This document shows positions 1-6,217 of a stretch of 6,217 nucleotides of DNA, piece after piece. Positions within the stretch are counted from its first letter, which is position 1; each line of letters begins with the position of its first letter. The translations under genes were made by a program, and so were the position numbers. The stretch comes from Acidobacteriota bacterium (GTDB lineage: Bacteria > Acidobacteriota > Blastocatellia > Pyrinomonadales > Pyrinomonadaceae). The stretch spans positions 1-6,217 of the forward strand of contig QHXE01000548.1 of the NCBI GenBank assembly GCA_003222835.1. Reading direction: 5' to 3'. The notes under the pieces are model-generated. The model made no database searches. It was not told the origin of the DNA and saw nothing but the letters and a program-made list of their open reading frames with translations.

Positions 1-191
1 TAGGAGCCTGACTCTGATGTGGTCAGGGTCTGGCTCTGATTGGTTCCGAGATTGGTGATGACCACTGTCGCGCCCGGCACAAGTGCGCCGTTTTGATCAG
101 TGACCGTTCCGTTGATGCCGCCTTTGTTGGTCTGTGCAATTCCGGCAAGAGCGCATAACGAAACGACGGCAATTACTCGCAAGAGACGCAT
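1..191 (-). CDS. TonB-dependent receptor, N-terminal part (carboxypeptidase-regulatory-like domain), cut by window edge
   Basis: Only the first 63 codons are in the window; the frame stays open to the left edge. The product begins MRLLRVIAVVSLCALAGIAQ, a signal peptide with a likely cut after the Ala before Gln20. Next comes GTVTDQNGALVPGATVVITN (about residues 27-46), the typical start of the carboxypeptidase-regulatory-like beta-sandwich that precedes the plug in Oar-like TonB receptors of Acidobacteriota. Such proteins sit in the outer membrane and import large substrates using TonB energy; the substrate cannot be read from this fragment. The start at 191 is supported by AAGGAG (200-205, minus strand), 8 nt upstream. 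The gene is transcribed in the same direction as the rhamnosidase and lies 160 bp downstream of it, so it could belong to the same locus, possibly with its own promoter. The plug and barrel are not visible, so another protein with this N-terminal domain is possible but less likely. Confidence 0.82.
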   Translation of the reverse strand, partial: MRLLRVIAVVSLCALAGIAQTNKGGINGTVTDQNGALVPGATVVITNLGTNQSQTLTTSESGS

Positions 192-337
192 GCGTTTATC
201 TCCTTCAATTTTCAGGTGAGCGATCTTAGTAGCGTGTGCCTTCCGGCTTACGCTTCTTCGGAATCCTTCACAGAGGGGAAACAAGAAACCTATGAAATCT
301 TGATTCCGGAATGAATACTTATTGTCTGGGCGCGGCC

Positions 338-343
338 ATTATA
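338..343 (-). promoter_or_regulatory. Possible -10 element upstream of the left TonB receptor
   Basis: The minus strand reads TATAAT exactly, starting 8 nt after the rhamnosidase stop codon. The best -35 candidates 16-17 nt upstream (TTGCAT or CTTGCA) match the TTGACA consensus poorly. If used, transcription would start near 331 and leave a leader of about 140 nt before the receptor start at 191. This would let the receptor be expressed apart from the broken gene upstream. Acidobacterial promoter consensus is not well defined, so this is a weak call. No convincing terminator hairpin with a T-run is seen in the 192-351 gap. Confidence 0.25.
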
Positions 344-351
344 CAGCGTCT

Positions 352-1830
352 TTAGCGGAATGCAAGATCATAAGATGATAACTTGAGAGGCACTTTGTCC
401 ATGTCCTGAGCTTGGAAACGCTCGCCATAACGCAGATTCAGCAAGCGATAATCGGGCAAGCGGCGGCCCGCCATGTAATTAAGGGCGAGGTTGGCGACTA
501 TGATTCGAATCTTGTTCGCCTCCGGGCGCAGAACATTGGTGACGTCGATCGAATAAGGCGGGCACCAAACCGATCCGACTCGCTGATCGTTGATGTAAAC
601 AACAGCGGCTTCGCGCACCGGCGCTTCAAGCCACGTCTGCATTCCCGAGCGTAGCGGCTGTTCGGGAATCGGCTTCGCGTCACCGAAATCCAACTTCACA
701 GTGATTCCTGGTTGTAAGAATCCGGCGGGCAGGTTCACTTCTTTTTCGTAAGTCGCCCTGCCCGAAAAATATTTGGCTGCTTCATTCTCTGTCCACGATC
801 TTAGTTGGTCCATGACGAGCGGCTTCGCGTTGTCGCCAAAAGTGACGCGCCAGTCAGTGCTGAGATCGATTGGAGCTGGTACCGCAGGTTGTCCGGTCTG
901 CGGAGATGTCTTTGGTAGAGCTCGCTTTGAAAAAACCAGAACCCGTGAACCGTACGGTTCCAAAGCAAGACCTACGACTGTTTGACTCTCAGTCAAGAGC
1001 CTAACGTTCGCTCGCGATGTTCGTCCTGAGAACGGATCCCATAATTCCGGCTGCATGCCTTGCACACGAAAACTTGCTATTACGTTCTGAGGCGCGTTTG
1101 ATGTATTGGCGACAAAATAGATTTCTGCGTCACTCGTTTTTCGGTGGATAAAGCCAATTTGGGGGCTTGCCGGCGCGAATGTGACGTCTGGCTTGAGCAA
1201 GCTGTTCAGCACGGTTCCTAGTTCTTTTTCATCTCTTACGAGATGTCCCGTCGCGGACAGCCCTGCGAACAGTTGTAGAGCAGTATCGTGTATCTGGCGT
1301 TGTTCTGCTTCGGTTGCACGAAACCCTGGCGCGAGCTGCGGAATATTCCGTGTGGCGATCAAGGTTCCCCCATTGCGCACAAATTCTTCGAGCTTTCGCA
1401 ACGTGTCCAGCGGAATACGCTCGACTCCGGGCAGAATGATCACGCGATAGTGATTGGCGCCGAGCACGAGCGCGTCCTTATCAACTCTTCCGACTTGTCT
1501 CAACGCGTCATCGTCAAAAAAGTCAAAGTCGTTTCCCGTTTCCAATATCGCGGGCATGACGTTGGGTCCCACACGGTCGCGCAGGATCTCGATCATGTGC
1601 GTGTTGCCGGCGGTGAAATGCGCCCACGCGTCGTCGTTCGGAAGATATAAGGCGACGTCGTTCGCCGGTTGGCCTTGCCGCAGCAAATAACTCAAGCGTT
1701 GCAAATAGAGCGCGACATCCGGCATTACGATCCACCAGGGATTCTTCTCGTTGAAAACCGCGGACGCGTAGAAACGCCAACCAGGATATTCGACGCCCTC
1801 GGCGGTGTAGGGCCAACCATGACCTATCAA
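352..1830 (-). pseudogene. Alpha-L-rhamnosidase (GH106-type), 3' part of the broken gene
   Basis: This is the downstream half of the rhamnosidase, 492 residues from LIGHGWPY to the TAA at 352-354. The frame is open back to 2067, but upstream of 1830 it encodes nothing family-like, so it is not a gene of its own. In order it shows the end of the catalytic barrel ([20 protein letters not shown], then [20 protein letters not shown]), an amidotransferase-like domain (FDFFDDDAL to [10 protein letters not shown], roughly residues 100-160 of this part), a beta-rich domain, and a final region of about 170 residues (from [10 protein letters not shown]) with the YEKEV and [11 protein letters not shown] motifs of GH2-like galactose-binding sandwiches. 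It has no signal peptide or usable start. It would be made only if joined to the 5' part (1523-3067). A sequencing or assembly error is the main alternative to true gene decay. Identity is well supported by domain order and motifs; the GH106 assignment is from memory of the family. Confidence 0.8.
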
Positions 1831-3067
1831 TATCAAGCGGCGTCGCCCGGAAGACTGGAGAGTGCAGCCAGGTCCACGTCTCGGACGAAGTGACTTGATG
1901 TCCGTACAAATGACTGGCGGAAGAAGCCCAGCGCGAGGCGCGAAGAATTTTCCATTGTGGGCCTTCGCCTTCAGGCAAATCGATATATGCGTTGCTCGAG
2001 AGTGCAGCCGCAGGAACGCCGTAATCTTGCATGCGCAGCAGCGTATGATTGCGCCTGGCCCAATCATGTAACGGTGTTAGAAATCGTTGGTTCAAAAGCT
2101 CGGTTAAAGTTTTGCCCCAGTCGCGACGAATGTCTAAAGTCTTTGGACCAATGTCAGCAACGAGCGCGGGCAAGTATGGCTTCAGGTCATAGCCGCGCCG
2201 CTGCTTAAACTCTTCCAGGAAATCGCTGGTCCAATCCTGGTTATAAACTTCCAGGCTGTCGCAGAAAACAGCATGAGGAGGATTGGATCCGAAAGCCTGC
2301 ATCAATCGATCGCCAACATGATTCAGATAGTGTTCGGTCGCGACGCGATCGAGATGGTTGAGCACGTAACCTTCGGCTCCGACCGCGGGACGCTTGACCT
2401 GCATTCCGGTGCGACTGGAAATGAAGAAAAGGACTTCGTGCGGACCTTCGAGGTTTTCAGGCAGCCACACGGCGCCGTCGTGAATGTCGGTTAGCTCGCC
2501 CACGCTGTCGGCGACAATCGATTGTCCTTGCGTGCGCGCGCGAAACACTGCCAACAACTTCTCGCCCGCGGTGAGGTTGGGAATTGGAAGGTGACTCGAA
2601 TTGCCCGGCAGCTTGATGCGTTCAGTCCGTAGCATCCCAGCCGCCTCGCTAATCGGCACGTATGGCCCGCCGAACGGCCAGCCGCTGCCCAACGTCAGAT
2701 CCATTCGTAAGCCAAGTTCCCGCGATTTGACAGAGACAAACCGCAGCGCGTCGATGAACTCGTCCGAGAGAAAGGGAAGATTCTTGATGCCGCGGGTTGG
2801 GTCGTCGGGCAAGAGGGGGTAAACCGGTTGCACTTCAAACCCGCCGATTCCGCCTTCCTTCATCAAACGCATTTCACGCTCGAGTTCCGCCCTTGTGACG
2901 GCTGGTCCAAACCACCACCAGCGCATCATGATCTTCGCGTCATCGGGTGGTCGCTCAAATCCGCGTTGCAGCTCGGTAATGCTCTGGGCGCTCGCCACCG
3001 CGAACGCGAAAAGAATAGTGACGAGCAACGCAATTAACTGCTTAATTTGATTCGAAGTGAAATCCAT
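1523..3067 (-). pseudogene. Alpha-L-rhamnosidase (GH106-type), 5' part of the broken gene
   Basis: The start at 3067 gives a signal peptide (core [17 protein letters not shown], likely cut after Ala27), so the enzyme is exported. GH106 enzymes remove alpha-L-rhamnose from plant or microbial glycans by an inverting mechanism. Family-like sequence runs to residue 413: [19 protein letters not shown] (48-66), [14 protein letters not shown] (72-85), [10 protein letters not shown] (126-135), [12 protein letters not shown] (269-280), and [20 protein letters not shown] (394-413). Beyond 1828 the frame reads about 101 unrelated residues ([12 protein letters not shown] and on) to a stop at 1523, giving a 514-residue truncated product. 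The true continuation lies in another frame, 352-1830. The frame remains open upstream to a TTG at 3223, but that extension only reads through the inverted repeat and would spoil the signal peptide. No Shine-Dalgarno is seen before 3067. Some conserved Glu and Asp residues near 270-273 and 396 are candidate active-site residues; I cannot assign them firmly. Confidence 0.82.
1825..1836 (-). other. Frame junction in the rhamnosidase at a tandem TTGATA
   Basis: The minus strand reads CTTGATATTGATAGGTCAT here, with TTGATA twice in a row. The upstream frame reads ATPLDI and ends its family-like sequence here; the frame one base later reads LIGHGWPY and resumes it. As I recall close relatives, about 14 residues (like KAEADRHFLQGINQ) lie between PLDI and LIGHGWPY. 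They are absent in all frames here. That fits loss of about 44 bp, two bases more than 14 codons, between short TTGATA-like sequences, rather than a one-base slip. The size rests on remembered homologues. Confidence 0.6.
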
Positions 3068-3075
3068 GAATATAC

Positions 3076-3220
3076 ATTTGCAGTGCGCCGGCAGAACGCA
3101 GTAGCGACTGGAGCGCAAGCGTCCTCGCTTGCAAACGTCAACTTTCGCGCTGTCGCGCTCATTGCAAGCGAGGACGCTTGCGCTCCAGTCGCTACTGCGT
3201 TCTGCCGGCGCACTCCAAAT
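3076..3220. repeat. Large inverted repeat, REPIN-like, between rhaM and the rhamnosidase
   Basis: The arms 3082-3134 and 3162-3214 are exact reverse complements over 53 bp. After one mismatch (3081/3215) five further pairs extend the arms to 3076 and 3220, giving 59 bp each. The 27-base spacer (3135-3161) contains a short direct repeat, TCGCGCT. Each arm holds a smaller palindrome, GCAAGCG-TCCT-CGCTTGC at 3115-3132 and its mirror at 3164-3181, so the whole looks like two REP-type palindromes facing each other. The element fills almost the whole gap between the two genes: the outer right end touches the rhaM stop codon and the outer left end is 9 bases from the rhamnosidase ATG. In RNA it would form a very stable hairpin. 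I see no target-site duplication and no transposase. It could be a mobile short repeat, an mRNA processing or stabilising element, or an attenuator. Confidence 0.9.
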
Positions 3221-3534
3221 CAATCCAAATGAAAGACTTCATCCAGTTCGGAGGTCATGGGACTGTCATCAGGATTGGTTAACATCAACTCCTTCATATA
3301 CGCCCACCAGCGTTGGCAGATTTCCGCCTGGGCGATTAGCTGCCACCGCGACTCCGATTCAATCTCGGCATAGCCGAACAACTGATCCGTACGCGGATCC
3401 AAAAAGATTGAGTAATTACTAACGCCGTGTTCTTTCAGGACTGCTTGCAGCTCAGGCCAGATCGGATTGTGTCGCCGCTCATATTCCTCCTGGCAACCCG
3501 GCTTGAGTTTCATCCGGAATGCTCTGCGAATCAT
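3220..3534 (-). CDS. rhaM: L-rhamnose mutarotase
   Basis: The 104-residue product matches RhaM (YiiL) of Escherichia coli in length and along its whole sequence as I recall it. RhaM interconverts the alpha and beta pyranose anomers of L-rhamnose (EC 5.1.3.32) in the cytoplasm and speeds entry of the sugar into catabolism. Key features are [14 protein letters not shown] (residues 16-29), with Tyr18 and His22 at the positions of the known active-site pair, [10 protein letters not shown] (37-46) with Tyr41, and CQRWWAYM (73-80). The end [11 protein letters not shown] fits the family C-terminus. There is no signal peptide. The start lies 24 bases after the stop of the VWFA gene, which implies co-transcription; only a weak purine-rich stretch (GAAGAGCGAG) precedes it. 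The inverted repeat begins at its stop codon. Together with the rhamnosidase downstream it points to L-rhamnose use. Kinase, isomerase and aldolase genes are not in this window. Confidence 0.96.
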   Translation of the reverse strand: MIRRAFRMKLKPGCQEEYERRHNPIWPELQAVLKEHGVSNYSIFLDPRTDQLFGYAEIESESRWQLIAQAEICQRWWAYMKELMLTNPDDSPMTSELDEVFHLD

Positions 3535-3558
3535 CTCGCTCTTCAGCCCTGCCGCCTC

Positions 3559-5448
3559 TTAAGGTTGCGGTGCAAAGTACGTCTTCCGCCCAACCACGAT
3601 ATATTCGGGATGACCGCGAACCTCGATGCTCACTTTGCGGCGCTTGCCATCCCGCGTCCGATTGGTTGGATAGTATCCAATGACGTAGCGCCTGTCGATG
3701 TCATCGAGAACGCGGGTATAAAGTTCGTTGGCCTGTTCGGGTTGCTCAAGAAAGTCAGCCCAACCTCCGGTGCCCTTCGCCAAACTCGCCAGCGCCAATT
3801 GTAAGCGGTACCAGAATTCGGTCGTGCGCATTAGCACTAAGTCCGAAGGCATCCGCGGCCCGCTTTGGGCTGGTATATTATTCAGTCGCATCAATTCGGC
3901 GCTGGCCTTCTGTCTGTTTTCCCAATCCGCTCTGGCGTTCTTCAGTTGGTCGTTCAAAGACAGTCCGACAAAGGGTACTCCGGGGATGATTGAATAGATC
4001 GTGGCTCGGCTGCTGTCAGCGGCGGTGACAAGATCCTCAAATGTAAACGTCATAGGTGGAACGTAAGGCTCAACCATGGTTGGCCGCGGTCTCCCGCTGA
4101 GATCGTCAAGCTGATCGCCATCCGTTTGAAAGATGATGATTGGGCGCTGGTCCTCTCTGCTGAATAGTTCATTCAGCGTTGCCATCAACGCGTCGTATTG
4201 TTTGCTGCGTCCCAGCCAGCCACTCACGGCCCGCGCTTTCAAAGAATCCAGCTTCGCTTTCAACAGTCGCTTGTCGCTGGTGAAATCCACGAGCAGCTTG
4301 ACGTCGTCCGTAACCAGCGCCATGCGGTCGCGTGGGTTCAATTTGTCTACCAGCGTCTTTGCCGCTTCGACGCTGGTTATGACGTACGGCAATTGACTGC
4401 TGCTATAGTCAATAATTAAAACGATCGAGCGCGGAACAGCGTCGCTGTCTCCCAGAGAAAAGCTTCCGACTTCCTGCGTCTGGTTATCTTCTTTAACTAT
4501 GAAGTCATCCTTCGTGAGACCGGAAATCGTCTGTCCCTGCGGATCGATAATCAGAGCGTCGCAAACCACCAGGTCCGTATCAACTCGCACGACGTCTTCG
4601 TCGTCGGACCGTCGGTTCGCTCCTATTCTGAGCTTATTTATCTGGGCTCTGTTCAGACGCAGGCTTGAACCAAAACTCTTCAGTCGAGGTGAATCATCGG
4701 TCGAAGTTACCGCATTCAACTCAGCGCCAGCGATCGGTGACGGGCTAATATTCTGAACCTCTCCAGTTGGAGGATTGAATGCTAACTGCTGTGGTGAAAC
4801 TTCGGTATTTATTAGGGGCCGGTACCTGGTCGTCGTTTCTTGATCGAAACGCCCGAGTTTCGATTTGTGAGTAATCTTCACAATGAGAAATTGATTCGCG
4901 TCGACCCAAAATTTCAAGTCGTCATCCTGGAGCACTGCTTCGATCTTGAACGCCCGGTGGCCGTCAACATTCTCCTCGCCATGTAACGTTATTTCACTAA
5001 GCGACGCAACGAGTCCCCTGCCGTGGAAGAGATCTGGTAAAAGTAGCGCCGGCACAGTGAGCGCTGAACCCTGAGATACGCCGGAAAGGCCCAACAGCGC
5101 TTCATCGATCGACTGGTAACGGATGCCGATCGGCCACCCTGCTCTCTCAAGATCCCCAGCTTTCCAGGCAACGTAACGGCTTTCTTTATTACCCACCCCG
5201 CTGCGCAGCTCAAACCGAAAAGCCGCGGGTCGCACGAATGCCGTTGAAAAACGATAAATCATCGGTCTCGAGAAGGTTATATCGAATTTGGCGCTCACCT
5301 CTCCTTCGTCAGAATAAGCGTGACATGAAGCGTATACGGACGTCACTCGAGCCAGGATTTCCGCGGCAGTCATCTGCTCGGCGCGTTGCGCCAACGACAA
5401 CTGATTGAAAGCCAGGATTAGGAAACAACTGGTAACGAGCTTTTTCAT
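3559..5448 (-). CDS. Secreted LolA/RseB-like and VWFA-related acidobacterial domain protein
   Basis: The 629-residue product has a signal peptide (MKKLVTSCFLILAFNQLSLA, cut before Gln21). Residues about 24-225 resemble the LolA/RseB-type open beta-barrel fold: YASCHAYSDEGEV near 39-51, LLLPDLFHGRGLV at 135-147, and LHGEENVDGHRAFKIE at 155-170. Residues about 288-625 form the VWFA-related domain found mainly in Acidobacteriota: VDTDLVVCDALIIDPQG (289-305), GLTKDDFIVKEDNQTQEV, then SIVLIIDYSSS with the metal-site motif Asp347-x-Ser349-x-Ser351, a second acidic site TDGD (442-445), and the ending YVIGYYPTNR to VGRKTYFAP. VWFA domains bind protein partners through a metal ion; LolA-like domains bind lipids or lipoproteins. 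The actual role and partners are unknown. It appears to be the first gene of the run with rhaM 24 bases downstream. Domain calls are from sequence motifs and length; the LolA part is less sure than the VWFA part. Confidence 0.88.
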   Translation of the reverse strand: MKKLVTSCFLILAFNQLSLAQRAEQMTAAEILARVTSVYASCHAYSDEGEVSAKFDITFSRPMIYRFSTAFVRPAAFRFELRSGVGNKESRYVAWKAGDLERAGWPIGIRYQSIDEALLGLSGVSQGSALTVPALLLPDLFHGRGLVASLSEITLHGEENVDGHRAFKIEAVLQDDDLKFWVDANQFLIVKITHKSKLGRFDQETTTRYRPLINTEVSPQQLAFNPPTGEVQNISPSPIAGAELNAVTSTDDSPRLKSFGSSLRLNRAQINKLRIGANRRSDDEDVVRVDTDLVVCDALIIDPQGQTISGLTKDDFIVKEDNQTQEVGSFSLGDSDAVPRSIVLIIDYSSSQLPYVITSVEAAKTLVDKLNPRDRMALVTDDVKLLVDFTSDKRLLKAKLDSLKARAVSGWLGRSKQYDALMATLNELFSREDQRPIIIFQTDGDQLDDLSGRPRPTMVEPYVPPMTFTFEDLVTAADSSRATIYSIIPGVPFVGLSLNDQLKNARADWENRQKASAELMRLNNIPAQSGPRMPSDLVLMRTTEFWYRLQLALASLAKGTGGWADFLEQPEQANELYTRVLDDIDRRYVIGYYPTNRTRDGKRRKVSIEVRGHPEYIVVGRKTYFAPQP

Positions 5449-5856
5449 ACGCTCTCGTCGCCCTTCACCTCAGTCATTTTCTGCGGCGCGATTCACGAAG
5501 ATACCGGGTTACGAGTCACGGCCGCTCAATTATCTGACCATTCTTCCGGTCGCTCGATCGCCAATTGCGATGGCCGGCGAAAATTACGAGGTCGTCCTGT
5601 TTTGATTGAACCAAGACTACCAGAGGTAACCGATGATTTCCATTGAATTCTTAACCCTTCGGTGGTAACGTGTGCAAACCCCAGTTCCCCTGATAATTCG
5701 TTGTCGACGAAGGAGAGCGAAAAGCGCTACGAGTTCGTCTGATTCAAAATGTCTTTTGTCTCCTCCGCGCTCTTCGTTGATTACATTGTAGGTCCCCGCA
5801 GGGGGTCAACTCGGGAAAGTTGGGATTCGCGAACATTCGGGATGGAGGTTGAAATC
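5449..5856. other. Divergent intergenic region, 408 bp, no gene seen
   Basis: This stretch separates the VWFA gene (minus) from the right TonB receptor (plus), so promoters for both should lie in it. I find no RNA gene and no believable small gene; a frame at 5405-5605 overlaps the VWFA start and has no family features. Weak promoter-like words are TTGAAT-17-TAACGT on plus near 5644-5672 and GATAAT on minus near 5530-5535, neither with a full consensus. Two small palindromes occur: ATCGC-CAATT-GCGAT near 5558-5572 and CCCC-GCA-GGGG near 5794-5804. Neither has the look of a terminator. The length is more than two plain promoters need, so regulator sites are possible but unproven. Confidence 0.5.
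5844..5848 (+). promoter_or_regulatory. Ribosome binding site that sets the start of the right TonB receptor
   Basis: GGAGG lies 8 bases before the ATG at 5857. An in-frame ATG at 5842 overlaps this site (ATGGAGGTTGAAATCATG), so the later ATG is the better start. The later start also gives a cleaner signal peptide, MRNLLRV followed by a hydrophobic core. Confidence 0.75.
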
Positions 5857-6217
5857 ATGCGTAACTTGCTGCGTGTAATTTTGTGTGGATCGTTCCTGTT
5901 CTTATTGGCTGCTTCTACAAACGCACAATTCAGGGCGAGCATCCAGGGCACCGTGAAGGACACGAGCGGAGCGCTCGTTCCCAGTGCGACTGTGACACTC
6001 ACCAATAAGGAAACCAATAAGTCCGAAACAACCACGACAAGTGATGGCGGGTTCTATCGGTTCTCGGGGCTCGCTCCGGGCGCGTATACACTCACGGTTG
6101 AGAAACAGAGTTTCAAGAAACAAGTTGTCGACGAGATTGCGGTGGAGGCCGAGTCTGTCAAAGGTGTTGACGTTGAGTTGGCAGCGGGCGTGATTAGCGA
6201 AGTGGTTACCGTCACCT
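5857..6217 (+). CDS. TonB-dependent receptor, N-terminal part (carboxypeptidase-regulatory-like domain), cut by window edge
   Basis: The first 120 codons are present and the frame is open to the right edge. A signal peptide (MRNLLRVILCGSFLFLLAAS, then TNA) is likely cut before Gln24. From about residue 29 a full carboxypeptidase-regulatory-like domain follows: IQGTVKDTSGALVPSATVTL, then TTTSDGGFYRFSGLAPGAYT (the typical G-x-Y/F-x-F-x-x-L-x-P-G-x-Y pattern), VEKQSFKK, and a final VELAAGVISEVVTVT, which normally leads into the TonB plug. This is the Oar-like outer-membrane receptor layout common in Acidobacteriota. Its N-terminus resembles that of the left receptor (GALVP followed by TVT or TVV in both) but differs at many positions, so they are related and not a recent duplicate. 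It is transcribed away from the VWFA-rhaM-rhamnosidase run. Its substrate is unknown. Confidence 0.88.
   Translation, partial: MRNLLRVILCGSFLFLLAASTNAQFRASIQGTVKDTSGALVPSATVTLTNKETNKSETTTTSDGGFYRFSGLAPGAYTLTVEKQSFKKQVVDEIAVEAESVKGVDVELAAGVISEVVTVT

Noticed and set aside
303..312. Palindrome ATTCCGGAAT as an operator
   Set aside because: Ten bases of symmetry with no second copy or promoter overlap is too weak to call.
412..1690. Several plus-strand open frames opposite the rhamnosidase
   Set aside because: They mirror the codon pattern of the minus-strand gene and resemble nothing known.
1523..1827. Reading the out-of-frame end of the 5' rhamnosidase frame as a real C-terminus
   Set aside because: It encodes Arg- and Ser-rich sequence with no family likeness, and the true continuation is clear in the adjacent frame over the same bases.
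1825..1836. Programmed ribosomal frameshift
   Set aside because: No slippery heptamer or stimulatory structure is seen, and a conserved stretch appears to be missing as well, which a frameshift would not explain.
3082..3214. CRISPR array
   Set aside because: There are only two arms, in inverted orientation, with one spacer; a CRISPR array needs direct repeats.
3068..3219. Rho-independent terminator between rhaM and the rhamnosidase
   Set aside because: The stem is far longer than usual and no T-run follows it on the minus strand, though it could still slow RNA polymerase.
3068..3223. Extended rhamnosidase start at TTG 3223
   Set aside because: The added 52 residues are a translation of the inverted repeat and place a charged, Cys- and Arg-rich stretch in front of a good signal peptide.
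3047..3422. Plus-strand open frames across the inverted repeat and rhaM
   Set aside because: They read through the repeat or antisense to rhaM, and have no domain likeness or ribosome site.
5781..6123. Minus-strand open frames opposite the right TonB receptor
   Set aside because: The plus strand here has a clear ribosome site, signal peptide and domain; the antisense frames show no family features.

Overview
The window looks like chromosomal DNA from an Acidobacteriota member. The evidence is a VWFA-related protein of the type found mainly in that phylum, and the first parts of two TonB-dependent receptors of the Oar-like class that begin with a carboxypeptidase-regulatory-like domain. Class cannot be fixed from the sequence alone.

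Layout. Positions 1-191 (minus) hold the N-terminus of one TonB-dependent receptor, cut by the window edge. A 160-bp gap follows. Positions 352-3067 (minus) hold a family GH106-type alpha-L-rhamnosidase that is broken. Its 5' half (signal peptide and first part of the catalytic domain) and its 3' half (rest of the catalytic domain, accessory domains, C-terminal beta-sandwich) lie in different frames that meet near 1825-1836. Positions 3076-3220 are a large, nearly perfect inverted repeat that fills the gap to the next gene. Positions 3220-3534 (minus) encode L-rhamnose mutarotase (RhaM), and 3559-5448 (minus) encode a secreted LolA/RseB-like plus VWFA protein. A 408-bp divergent intergenic region follows. 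Positions 5857-6217 (plus) hold the start of a second TonB-dependent receptor, cut by the right edge.

How they work together. The minus-strand order of transcription is VWFA protein, rhaM, inverted repeat, GH106, then the left receptor after a gap that may hold its own promoter. This fits a rhamnoside-use locus: outer-membrane uptake by a TonB receptor, release of L-rhamnose by an exported rhamnosidase, and anomer conversion by RhaM in the cytoplasm. The VWFA protein has no known role in this pathway. As read here the rhamnosidase is interrupted, and the 59-bp-arm inverted repeat lies just upstream of its start, so the gene may be decaying. I see no wholly new system. The most notable items are the inverted repeat, the deletion-like break in GH106, and the tight coupling of a VWFA protein to rhaM.
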